In this document: piece after piece, positions 40,531 through 51,284 of the stretch
How positions within the stretch are numbered: the first letter of the stretch is position 1
Layout: each line of letters starts with the position of its first letter
Origin: Asparagopsis taxiformis
Lineage: Eukaryota > Rhodophyta > Florideophyceae > Bonnemaisoniales > Bonnemaisoniaceae
NCBI GenBank assembly: GCA_030407315.1
Contig: JALQPE010000172.1
Location: 147,082 to 211,081, forward strand
Direction: 5' to 3'
Length of the DNA stretch: 64,000 nucleotides
Notes under the pieces: model-generated
Told to the model about the DNA's origin: nothing
Database searches by the model: none
Seen by the model: only the letters and a program-made list of their open reading frames with translations
Program-made: the position numbers and the translations under genes

Positions 40531-43344
40531 GGTGTCGAAAGGAGTGATTGAGACGGGGCGTTAGATTGGAACGGGGTCGCGTGTGTTTGGGGTATTTGTA
40601 CAATGTCGGCAGAGCATCGGAAGAAAGGAGGGGTCGGATGGTTGAAGCGGGTGCATTTGCAGACGAGAGGGACGGAGGCGTGCGGCACGGCACGGCACGG
40701 CACGGGAGGGCTGGGTAGGTAGGGCGCAGTTGAATTGGTTGGATTCTCACGTTAGTGTAAGAAAAACGGAGACGGGGTGTGTGTCACGTCTGAGCGGGGC
40801 GAGGTCGTAGATGATGGGGTGGTCGGATGGGACTGGTCAGTCCACGCGGCACAGCATGACGTAACAACTGGCAATAAATTGAATTGCACGGATGGTTGTC
40901 ACGTGGAAGTCTACGGATCACTGCGATTGATTTCATGCTACTGTAGCCGGACGATGGGCATCGACGCGACGCATTGGCCGTTTCATTACAGGGCCTCGTC
41001 GGTTACTCTGTTGCGCGGAAAGCACGGCACGGCACGGCACTGCGCTGCGGTGCGGTGGCGATGTTCCACACCGGTGCGGCGGCGCTGCATCAAGTCGGAA
41101 TGTTCGGCGGGTATAACCGATACTGGATGGATGAAGATCACGTGTACGTCCATTGCGCAATGGCAGGCATGGTGGCACGACAGTAGGCATGAAAAGACTG
41201 TAAGTCTATCGTTGTCACGGTGAGATTAGATTGGTTTCTAGTGTGAGAACGACGCATGTTGATCAACAGTTGCCGCCGTCTCGACGTCCATCCATCCATC
41301 GATGAGATGACAATCTTGCGAGACGTGTGCCGCTCGTGCACGTCGGACACTCTAGATAGCCGCAATCTACCGCACACTACCGTTCGCACTGATATAAACG
41401 AGAAACTCTTCTGAAGAATACTGCACGCACACGACCCGTGTTTCGCGCACAATGGCTGCCGCACCACGGCGCGCCATCAGGGCAAATTTTCTCGCGCGAG
41501 AAATTTCGGTTCGAAAGCATGAAAATTTTCACTTTGTCAACATTTCATGTCATGGTCCTTGAAACATAACCCGATCTCGTCCTCTTCTAGCGCGTGGACC
41601 GCGTACAAGTTGTCACCAATTGATACCTGTGCAACGTATGATCACAGATCAGATGCGCGCGCAAATCGCAACCGTCTGCGGGGAGCCTCCTTCTGCACGC
41701 GCGTAGCCATCGATACCGACACCGACTCGCGCCGTCAGAGCGCTCTGTGCAACGCGCGCCGGCGATTGCACACGCGTGCAAGTACTGCTTGCCGCCGAGT
41801 GCGTGTCTCCAATGAATATCGCACCCATGCGCCCGACAACGCGCATCTCGCCGCAACGATCGTGAAATGATGTCAGCTCCAAGCGGACACGCGCAGACGG
41901 CCGCGCGCGCGCAGGCAGCGGCGGTGAGCGCAGTGTATATATGCGATGACACGTGGGCCTTTGTGCGCCAATATAGAAAAGAAGTGCGTGCTTTATATAT
42001 GTGTGCGCTGTATGTTGTTTGGGACGCACAAGTATTTTTGTGTATCCCGTCCAGCGCATGGCGAGCTGAGCTGCGTGATGACATGCTGTTTGTATCACAA
42101 TCCAATCACAGATGTCATCAAATAGCGGCGCGCAAAATGTAACAGCATATCCGCAGCCGGCTTGCTGACGACAACGCCACTGGTGTACGTTTGTCATAGA
42201 CTCTTGCAACAATTTGTGCTTCCAGCCGCCGCCCCGCCCGTTGCTTCATCATATGCTGCAGAGCGAGCACCAATATTCGCCCTGCCAACCATCAAGATCG
42301 TTTGTCAACCGATATCTTGACTCATTCATTTCGTAATTGCACAAATATCTCCTCCCAATTCCACCCCATAGCACTGGCTCCCGACATTCCGCACGCACCC
42401 CTCCTACCGATACCCCGACTTGCATCACCAGTCCTCGCCAAACCAACCGCCCCACCCTCTTATTCCATGGAAGCAATATTTTTGTAAGCTACCATACGTT
42501 TACTAGCCAATACCCGTCCTTGTCTCGTTTGACAAATCAAATTCATCTCGTTCCGTTCGTACAACTTCATCATAAGACATGTAAGCAATATAACAACCCC
42601 AATTTTGCAACTGGTGGCGCTTCCCATCTCTCCTCACCTCAACACCACCCCGAATCGGCACCCCATTCGCACCCCCGCAACCAGATTCCGCGTGACGTAT
42701 TGATCATGCAGTGCTTGTAGCAACAGAGTGCGCGGCTAATTGCTCATACCTCGCGTGTGTATCGCATCCGTACAACACTCACACACCCACCCACCCACCC
42801 ACCAGCCGCAAAATCCAAATATTATGACTCATCATATATATATATCAATACGATCCAGCCCGACCACCTGCTTCACATTGAATGCTTTCGCGTGCCTCAT
42901 ACCTCGCATCGTCCCAAAAACAATTCTCCAATGCGACACACCCCGTACAGTGAGTGGAACAATGCCGATATTTGCGCTCCATGCAATGCAATGGCGAGCG
43001 TGTGTCCGACACGCCTCCGAGCTGCAATCATCTCCCAGATCTACCCAACACAAAACGATTCCGTTTCAACCATTCTATGATATCCCACATCGTTTTGTCC
43101 ACACCTCCTGCTCATAAACGCCAAAACCTACCCCTTTCGTATAGAAGACAATCATTTGTCAATAAACCTAGCTGCACCAATCATAAACCAATCGTGTTCA
43201 AACATTGTCCGTCCATGAATATTCATCTGCAAACGCCGTCTGTTCTTCTTGCTGCATCGTCAATTGTCGATATAAAGAAATGATGATCGCCGTTTGTATT
43301 CCTATACACCAACATCTGTTTCCGCTTGGCTCCTCATTCAAACC
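40531..43344. other. 2.8-kb intergenic region with short simple repeats
   Basis: No convincing gene. Simple repeats: CGGCA units at 40683-40704 and again at 41023-41040, CCCA units at about 42785-42803, and an AT alternation at about 42833-42845. The two CGGCA tracts are 330 bp apart. Frames of up to 187 codons exist but are Cys/His/Arg-rich nonsense typical of shadows. Confidence 0.4.
43271..43277 (+). promoter_or_regulatory. TATA box of small gene A
   Basis: GATATAAAG precedes the ATG at 43345 by 68-74 nt. The same GATATAAAG string precedes the related small gene at 45308. Confidence 0.5.
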
Positions 43345-43587
43345 ATGAGCTCTCGAAGAACTAGCAGTCGTTCGACAAAAAGCAGTGGCACACGAAGCTC
43401 AAAGTCGCATATTTCGGACACTCAATCACCGTCTCATTTCATACCGCCGTTTCCATACCCATTACCAGACCCCATTTCGTCGCAAACTGACACCGGCGCT
43501 CAGCAATCCAAAACTGAATCTAGCCACAGCGTAAAGTCTGCATCGTCGTCCAACGTGGCCAAGAGACCGCGCAAAAGACCCTCCTAA
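43345..43587 (+). CDS. Small Ser-rich protein A (80 aa), related to small protein B
   Basis: 80 residues from an ATG in good context (AACCATGA). It starts with a Ser/Arg/Lys-rich stretch (MSSRRTSSRSTKSSGTRSSK), then FIPPFPYPLPDPISSQT, then a Ser-rich part and a basic end (KRPRKRPS). The central motif [FY][IV]PPxxxxLPxPISSQT recurs in the 68-residue ORF at 45308, with similar flanks and an identical TATA motif. This supports both as genuine short genes even though neither matches a family I know. The protein looks disordered; the basic tail could be a nuclear localisation signal or a nucleic-acid contact (inference). Confidence 0.5.
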   Translation: MSSRRTSSRSTKSSGTRSSKSHISDTQSPSHFIPPFPYPLPDPISSQTDTGAQQSKTESSHSVKSASSSNVAKRPRKRPS

Positions 43588-45307
43588 CGCGCTTCGGCGC
43601 GACCTGGATGTTTCACGTATGTGTGTTGTAAGATTAGCATGTTGTTTCAAGATGGCTGCACAAGACTCCAGCGAGCATACCATCCATAGTATAGCCTTTT
43701 GACTTTCTCTGTTGTTCACCTGTTGTATTAGTGTTTAAATACACGTCTAGTGCTTTTAATGCCATTAAAAACTTCTGTTCCGCATCTTCTGCATTGATGT
43801 CGTTATAGATGCACCGGACGACGACAAGCAGCAATGAGCCACAACACAGGCGGCTCAATGATGATGATGATGATGAGTGAGCGCGGGGCGGAGCGTTGCG
43901 GCGCGATGCGTTGCTGTGCGATGCACGCTTGCGACGTGGATAGGACAATCTTCAGCGCGCCGTGTACCCCTCAGCGGAGGGACAACCGGCGTTTCCAGTG
44001 CGTGGTGCAGTCCTTGTTGCTCGAGCCCAACTGTCCAGCGTGCACGGCGCGGTGTGGACGATGCTCTTTGTTGCTTTCCAATGAAATTATTGGCGCCGAT
44101 CGCAGGATCGAACGATCGATCGCCGCCAATCTTGCTTCTCCATCCGTCTTTTCCAATCAGAAACTCGACCAACGCTCCCCTCTACACCTGTATCCAACAT
44201 AACGCGATCTTTTCCACGCTCGTCAACGCATTGCTGTACGCTGTCATGCGATGCCACAAGCTTGCACGTGTATGTAGCTACTTACTGAATACGATGTGTT
44301 CGACAAGTGCTATGAGTGTAATGTCCACACATGACATGATATCCGTGGGCAAACTACTTGTGAATACCACGCCGGCGTATTGTTTCTAGTCGAGCAGAAC
44401 AGCCTTCAAAATGGTTTCTACCAGCTTGCAGACCAGCGCTTATGGCGCAATCCTCTTCCTCTACAGTTTGTACGCATCCGTCTAGTACCGGTGAGCATGA
44501 GTGTGGATTGAGCGCCACACGCAATTTACGACAAGCTTTGTGATGTTTGCGCAAACTTGCTCGCGCAATCAGGTCTAGTTACTGCTTGAACGAACGGTCC
44601 AAATATATTATTTCCTCATTTTTGGGCCACACAACGTGCGCGGTCAGGCGAGTGAAGCTCCTGTACTCTCAACTGCAGCTTGAAGCAAACCCTTGACAAT
44701 CTCCTGCATCCGCACCGCATTGCTCAACAAATAATCATTCATTGACATGTTAGTTCTTACCGCAGCCTTGTGTTTCCATCCAAATAGACAACGCTTATTC
44801 GTTGCATGCCAATCTCCGGTATGACACTGCATCATATTCTCTCGCAGATCATATTTCCCCAAGTCCCAGCCATGAGTTGCCTATTTCAACGCATCCATTG
44901 CATGCGCTTCGTCGCCCAACTTGTTGATGACACAGCACATGCCAAATGATCACCTTTCTTCTCTCGCGATTGCCATAACGTTTCACCACCACACAGATAT
45001 ATAGAGAAGAAGACGTTTAGTTGCGTCAGTGCAGCACGACGCATGAGTAGATTCAACGATTCTATGTATCCATAAAAAATTATGATACAACGGACCTTCT
45101 GCCCCATTTTCACACTACCTATATTTGCGCATGATCGACATTTCATTAGCGCCTCCTTTGACATTTCAGTATGGTGTTTTGCTTACGATGCACAAAGCCA
45201 TGATATAAAGAAAACAATAAACCCAAGTGAAAGCAGCGTACCTTTCAGACTTGCCACATTTCACTACAAGATTTGCCCAAGGTTCGGCGTCTCACGTTGT
45301 GCAGCAT
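43588..45307. other. Intergenic region between small genes A and B
   Basis: 1.7 kb. An ATG trinucleotide repeat (six units) lies at 43858-43875. Frames on both strands are short and lack protein character. The TATA box of gene B lies at 45204. Confidence 0.35.
45204..45210 (+). promoter_or_regulatory. TATA box of small gene B
   Basis: GATATAAAG, 98 nt before the ATG at 45308, matches the element before small gene A (43271). Confidence 0.45.
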
Positions 45308-45514
45308 ATGGCGCCAACTCAGACGCATTCTGATACTTCGACAGCAAGCAAGAAAAAGGGGGACAAATGGACCCCGTATGTGCCACCAATGACCCAATCC
45401 TTGCCGCCGCCTATCAGCAGTCAGACTGGTGAGGAAACGGATCGTTCCTTTGCAAGTAGTTCCCCCTCATGTATCAGTGGAAACCGATACTCGAAGAAAG
45501 GTAACCGGGAATAA
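45308..45514 (+). CDS. Small protein B (68 aa), related to small protein A
   Basis: 68 residues, ATG at 45308. It contains YVPPMTQSLPPPISSQT followed by an acidic-Ser stretch and a Lys/Arg-rich C-terminus. Alignment with protein A gives shared F/Y-I/V-P-P, LP-x-PISSQT and a downstream ASSS at corresponding places, while the N-termini differ. The conservation of protein sequence with little DNA identity suggests selection on the peptide. Function unknown. Confidence 0.45.
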   Translation: MAPTQTHSDTSTASKKKGDKWTPYVPPMTQSLPPPISSQTGEETDRSFASSSPSCISGNRYSKKGNRE

Positions 45515-46770
45515 CGCCGATCATCCGAAACGAACAATGGGCACCTCTAAGCTCCGCCTATCTGGCCAGAACAATCGAGATGAACAATATTGGAATGGGA
45601 GACAGGGGAAGATGTTGATGTCGGAGCGTGTATATCGGTAAATTGAGCAGCCAGAGGCTCGTTGAGGAAGTGCTGTGTCTCCAATGTGGCTGCACTGTAT
45701 TTCCTTGGCGGTTCCGTTGCGGTTCCCTGACGCTTACACTCATGAAGGTGATTGGACGAGAAACAAACCGGAACTCCGGCTGGGGCACAAAAAAAGTCAA
45801 CCATGTGTGGTTGAAGACATGCGTGTGTCTGACATGGGTATGATTCCATACACGTTTGAAAAGGTAATGTGTTTCATAAACTGTGTGCTTCTCTTTTAGT
45901 TTCTCCAATTGAAACGCGTATTGATCGGGAGATTATAATATGAGATGGTCGGATTCTGTTACATGTTTGAACAAGCTGACCTTTCATCAACAAGTAAAGG
46001 AAGAGTGTCTGTAAATTCGTTCATTATAAGCATGCAAATAACGCATATGTCTGATAGTAATGATGGCCTGTTATCTACATCTACGATGACAAGCTACCAG
46101 TAACGATGATAGGTGCATTCGTAGCCAGGTATCTAAGTATCTTCATTGTTTCGAAGAGATCACATTCAGCCCTGATTTGGCAATGTATGTGTGTCCACGA
46201 CTTGAGCATACTCGAACTCGAGAAGAACGCACTTAGCGTCGGGCCTATGTTATAAATTCCAATTCTTCTCGACACCTCTGGGTGACTATTCTAGCTAGCT
46301 GAAGACTCTGAGCTCCGTGCAATCAGTTCAACCCAGAAGACACGAAGACCCCCTCTTCCTTACTGAAAAAAGCCGTCGACCGGTCCGAGACACTCCCATT
46401 TGAGCACATTCCGATTGTGGAAGGGTCACACGTTCCATCACCCTGCGTTTGATGCTATTGTGCTCTTGAGCTACCCAAGTATTCTTTTAGATCGGTGCCT
46501 TCATAAGGGGAACGTATTGGTGAAGCTGTTCTCGCCCGGGATACATTTCATCTCTTGCCACTGGGAATGACACAGCATTGTATATTTTATGGGAATCCCC
46601 CCTTTCCAAGCCGATTCTGTTTTGTATACGTTTCTTCTCACAGTCCCACCTTTAATCTACATATCGCGTTCTTTGTGGTTAGCCTTCATGAATTTTGCTA
46701 AATCTTACTGAAACGGCGTTCTGTATGCATTTTTCCATGTGTATCGAGCAAACTTAGGCATGGGGGCTAG
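45515..46770. other. AT-rich region without recognised genes
   Basis: From about 45.9 kb the base composition becomes clearly AT-richer than the rest of the host DNA. No frame with convincing protein features, no tRNA and no repeats were identified. Confidence 0.35.
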
Positions 46771-47459
46771 CTAGACTGATAAATCAGTATTGGAACTGCT
46801 ACAATAGCGCGTTTCAACCGCCCTGAATGTATTTGTAACAATGTCCATCCTCGGGAAAGGCTGGCAATTGTTCTGAACAGTACCCCAGTTACACTCTGAT
46901 ACCCACGGCGTAAACGTATAATTGCTGGAGACGGGCTTTCGAGGGTTAGTAAAGGATGGAAATATTCCTCTAGTAGCTCTCTCTAGCAAGGCGGTAGAGA
47001 CGATAGAAGAAACTCACGCTTTTCCCATTCGCCTACTTCCACAGTGCCTCGATTTTGCCTGAACAGTTCTGGACTTTCCATCAATGTTCGTATGTCATCA
47101 ATTGATTGGGAATCAACTTCTGATATACTCAAAATCTTAGCCGACCGGTTCCCTCTCATGAGGTATATGTCATCATCAGAAATAATGAAATTATATCCAA
47201 GCTCTATTGCATCGTATAGCCGTAAAGGAGTGTCGAGAATAATCTTACCCGTTTCACTGCGATCCAGCATACTACCGCGGTACCTCGACAACGCTCGAAT
47301 GAAATCCTCTGATACAAGCATCAATTCAACTGCGGTCTTGTCTCCGTGATCTGTATTTATATCTCTCGTTCGAGTATATTGCTTCCGTCCTCTGATCATT
47401 TGATTGATTTCCCAATTTGGCCACGCCAGCTTGGCCAGGAGCGTGGGTATAACTATCAA
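46771..47459 (-). CDS. Possible spliced gene fragment, two exons
   Basis: The minus strand reads open from 47459 to 47018 with normal protein character (segments such as LYDAIELGYNFIISDDDIYL, ILSISEVDSQSIDDIRTLM and GTVEVGEWEK). At 47017 a consensus donor GTGAGT begins. TACTAAC, the ideal branch-point string, lies at 46951-46945, and an AG ends at 46936. The 82-nt intron leads in frame to SSNYTFTPWVSECNW and a stop at 46771. No ATG in good context is seen at the left of exon 1, so further upstream exons are likely. I do not recognise the product. In an intron-poor window this is unusual, and it may also be a relic. Confidence 0.3.
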
Positions 47460-49524
47460 AAGTGGGTGTACTGAATCTACCAGCTGTACAGCGGGTAGGA
47501 TTTAAGCCAATCGGACCAACTCGTGAGACGATTTGGGCCAATGGCATCAACTCGTCCAACGCATGGCCCGGCATTCTCGGTGGCCCAGTGTGCACCAATC
47601 ACATCAACTCGTCCTCACAAAGTATGATGAATTGGACTATTTCATGGCCTGTGATTGGCCAGGAACAATCTGGTGATCGGAAAGCTGAAAAAATTACCGC
47701 CAGCAGTAGCCTTCATTTCAGCTCGTCTGGGAGGGGTCGAGTCGCCGACCAGTTTGTGTGACTAATCCATCGCGCAAGCGTGACCGTGTAACTTTCACCT
47801 TTTTCACTTTCCAAAAGTTTCAGAAGTACTGTTCCAACCAAATATCCTTTTTCAAATATGGAAGTTCTAAACATAAAATTTCTTTTCACCGCCGCCAAAT
47901 CTGAAGGGCGGGCGAATCCAAATCGCCAGAGCACGGGCGTCGCAAAACTAGGACTGCCCCGCAAGTGGTCCACAGCTCGCGAGACCACTGTCATCATTAC
48001 CCTGAGACACCACCGGCTGTCTCTCCACCACTGCCACCTACCATTTCGACGATACCACTGCTATCCATCTCGCACGTTTACGATCGCTCTATTCACACAG
48101 TTCGCTCTGCAGAAATCCACTGTCACTCATACCGCGTATGTGTTCCGATTCCACCAACCATCGCTTCACTTTCCATCATTTCTACTGACATTTTGAATGA
48201 ACAGTTCATCATTATTTCCATTCTGCCTATCGAACAATTCTTGTCCAGGAGTTTTCGAGCAAAGATGTCAATATTTCAAATTTCATCTCCCTCAGGTTCA
48301 CTACCTACAATATGTATTTGGTTAGACCCTCACACCTTCTAATTCACAATTGGTTCTATGAATTCGATGAAACTCCGTGCAGTTCCTCTTTTGCTCTCTG
48401 TACCGACTCTTATTTCTTAGTATCAATATCAGCAACGTGTGTATTCTTGCTAGGAATTCTTTTCTAGCATTACACGACTTCAGCATGAAAAAGACTGCAG
48501 CTAAAACTGCTGACTATCTATTTCTGCCTTACGAACGTCATATGGACACCAGAAATCAACAAATATCTCTGTGTGCAGAAAAAAATTCCCGAAATGTCAT
48601 TCTCTTCTTGCAAGCCGGATTAACAAATTCCCAACCAGATGCCATCATAGTAAAATCAGTGGGTTCTCGAAGGTAAACATCTTAGGTAACGTACCATTAT
48701 TTACGTTCTGATTAGATGGAAACAAATATGAAGAATTTTGAACTTCGTTCCGACTTTTACTCTGGCTTCAGCATGATGGGATATTTGCATTCGGTAAGAC
48801 TACAGTTTAGAATGTAATTGAGTTCCACAGGAGGTTATGGAATAAGTTGGGGATTTACTACGAGTTGTAAATGTCAAGGATCAAGCGACTGCTTTCTTTA
48901 TAGAAATTTGAACCTTGTCTCTCACTTCAGACCTGATGACAAGCGTCCACGCGCGGCACAAAACGACTTCCGACCAGTGCGCTCCAGAATAGACCTCTTC
49001 CTCTTCTTTGAACCTCGATTTCCAGTCGCTCCTACTTCAGGATTACGAATGTTACCACTTATGGTGACGTTGTTCCATTCGCTCCGAACTATTTCTATAC
49101 GTGGACGAATTTAAACGTTTAGAGGACGATCTATGTTCAACGCTGAACCCGGCGGATCACCACGAGAAGACCGTGCTAGCAGAAAATCCAATATCGAATT
49201 ATACACAACAGAGGCATGCGGTCCCTGGAATTCAGCTCAGCGGAATATTTGGTCAAACACGGATTTGTAATTGCTGTATCCGAAGTCTTCATCAATTTTT
49301 CTCTTCCTGTAGGAGTCGTCAGACACTCCATTCAGTTCGTCACATACCTTCCCTTCATTAACCGCAATGTCGGCGGTACCCCCGGGTAATCTGTTGGTTT
49401 ACTGAAGCGCAATCGGATTTGCTCATCTCTCCTGAATGTTCTGTTTCGTCTCCAATACGGGTGGAACAAAGAACTGAGCAGCAGTGTTTCATTTGTCTCC
49501 AAGTGTTATTTGACGATAGGGTTC
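47460..49524. other. AT-rich region, ambiguous coding character
   Basis: Several short open stretches on both strands look protein-like, for instance minus 47997-47713, and plus 48480-48675 and 49186-49390. Potential short introns (GTAAGA to CACAG at 48794-48830) do not join them in frame. Low GC makes stop-poor runs unreliable here. It may be decayed coding sequence disrupted near the retroelement insertions. Confidence 0.3.
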
Positions 49525-50116
49525 TGTGGTATATGTGGCAATTCCGAAATTGCAATTATTTGCGACTTTCCGCGGATTTCGAATTTCGGCGGACATGAGC
49601 GATAACAGAAATGTGCGAGCATTGCTGGCGCGTGCGCGCGCGCAACCGGCACACGTGTGCAGCGAACGAACTGGCACGCGGTCAATGGACCAACGGGTCC
49701 ACACGCGCGCGACCCACAAGGTCCTTTCCCATTCGGGGACGTTACGAACAGTGTTTAAACTGTAACTTGATGCCATCGTGGCTAAATAGGTATTGGCATC
49801 GTACCGGGAGGGAAAGGGGGCAATTATCGAACGAGCAACGGCTCTAGTCTACGACTGACTTCTACGTTACGTTTTATGTTTTGCCTAACGAGGCTTCGTT
49901 TCCGTCGAGCTGCGCACTCCCTACCCATCGCCGCACGTGAGGCTGATCGCGTGTAGTGCCTACGGGCTTGGTTGAGAGCGCCTCCGGTGACGTACCACCT
50001 CGTTCGTTAACGTAATCCTTGCGTGGATTGTTGCGTCGTGACGCTCGTGTCTACTCGCTTACATATCTCTACATTCTACCTTTCTACCTAACATACAGTC
50101 AAACACCAGCGGGTGG
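49525..50116 (+). repeat. Truncated, diverged LTR copy of the same retroelement family
   Basis: It starts TGTGGTATATGTGGCAATTCC and tracks the 50525 LTR along its length (shared TTCCGAAATTGCAA, ACCAACGGGTCC, CGACTGACTTCTACGTT, CAGTCAAACACCAGCGGGTGG), but with many substitutions. Similarity ends abruptly at 50116, about 70 bp before the LTR end. It begins exactly 1,000 bp before the intact 5' LTR. It is an older insertion remnant, or an LTR of a related element. Confidence 0.85.
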
Positions 50117-50524
50117 CATCGCATTGGAGAGCGCATTGTATTCGTCCTTGTCGACTTTCATGACGACGTGGTAGACAGAAGCAGTCTGAGAACCAAGAAC
50201 GGGATGTTTACAAACAGTTTTTACGACAAACTGGAATATGCTACCGGGACAAAGGCAATGCAGGAGACGAAAGCGGAGGAGGAGAGGGAACGGAATCGCA
50301 TGACCCCCGGAGAAATAGAAAAAGCACTTGTTGCTGGCGCCAAAGCAGAAGAGGAAGAAGCACCTACTGCCGCAGAACAGGGAAATAATTCTACAGAGAA
50401 GGAAACGGTGGAAACTCCTGGTCCTGTTCAAGCAGAAGAAGGAGTATCTGCCGAAGCCCAAGTAGAGCAGGTAGTTTCTGCTGTTGTGGAGGAACAACAG
50501 GAAATTACTCCAAATGTGGTGGCT
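50117..50524 (+). other. Open fragment between the old LTR and the intact element
   Basis: 408 bp with an uninterrupted plus-strand frame from 50117 into the LTR. It encodes KNGMFTNSFYDKLEYATGT, then a Glu/Ala-rich coiled-coil-like stretch (KAEEERERNRMTPGEIEKAL), then an acidic Ala/Glu/Val tail. Base composition and codon choice differ from the retroelement (few ACG words), so it may be part of a host gene trapped between insertions or an internal scrap of another element. No ATG with context was found at the left, so I do not call it a gene. Confidence 0.4.
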
Positions 50525-51185
50525 TGTAGTATACGTGGCAATTCCGAAATTGCAAATATTTACGTTTTCCGCGGAATTCGAATTTCGCCGGATACGACCG
50601 GCGACAGCAATGCACGACCATTGCTGGCGCATGCGCGCGCGCAACCTGCACACGTGTGCAACGAACGTATTGGCAACGGCCAACGGACCAACGGGTCCCT
50701 ACGTGTGACCCACAAGGTCCTTTCCCATCCGGGGACGTTACGAGCAGTGTTTACACTGTAAAGCGATGCCATCGTGGCTATATCGGTATTGGCATCGTGC
50801 CGGGAGGGAAAGGGGACAAGACAACGATCGAGCAACGGCTCTAGTCTACGACTGACTTCTACGTTTACGTTTACGTTTTGCCTAACGAGGCTTCGTCTCC
50901 GTCGAGCTGTGTACTCCCTACCCATCGCCGCACGTAAGGCTGATTGCGTGTAGTGCCTCCGGGCTTGGTCGAGAGCGCCTCCGGTGACGTACCACCTCGT
51001 GTGCTAACGTAATCCTCGCGTGGATTGTTGCGTCGTGACGCTCGTGTCTACTCGCTAACCAATCTACCTTCTACCGTTCTAACAATACAGTCAAACACCA
51101 GCGGGTGGACTGTTCGTTTCGTTTCGTTGAGGACAGCGTGTCCGTGGCTCGTACCAGCTACTTCTAGAACTAACGTGGTTCCACA
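50525..51185 (+). repeat. 5' LTR
   Basis: 661 bp, starting TGTAGTATACGTGG and ending GTGGTTCCACA, so it has the TG...CA termini of LTRs. It is nearly identical to the 63335 copy; the differences are mainly single substitutions and a few 1-nt indels. It contains three tandem TACGTT units near 50860 and the CAGTCAAACACCAGCGGGTGG block at 51089-51109. Confidence 0.95.
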
Positions 51186-51186
51186 C

Positions 51187-51202
51187 TGGTCTCTCGACCT
51201 AG
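51187..51202 (+). other. Probable primer binding site
   Basis: TGGTCTCTCGACCTAG begins 1 nt after the LTR. TGG is complementary to the CCA end of a tRNA, as expected for a minus-strand primer site. I cannot say which tRNA; the tRNA-Lys at 22512 does not match. Confidence 0.5.
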
Positions 51203-51284
51203 AAGTTGCTACGAGCATAACGACAACCAACGAGGTTGAGCTCTTTTACGTTAACGAAAAGCTACGTGCTACAGACGACGGTCT

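Noticed and set aside
40777..41223. 148-codon plus-strand frame
   Set aside because: Trp/His/Cys-rich composition, crosses a CGGCA simple repeat, and has no motif.
43858..43875. ATG trinucleotide repeat as a start region of a gene
   Set aside because: The following frame has no protein features; treated as a simple repeat.
48377..49390. Plus-strand exon chain with 35-45 nt introns
   Set aside because: GT...AG pairs are present (48672-48714, 48794-48830), but joining them gives early stops in the needed phase; low GC makes such signals common.
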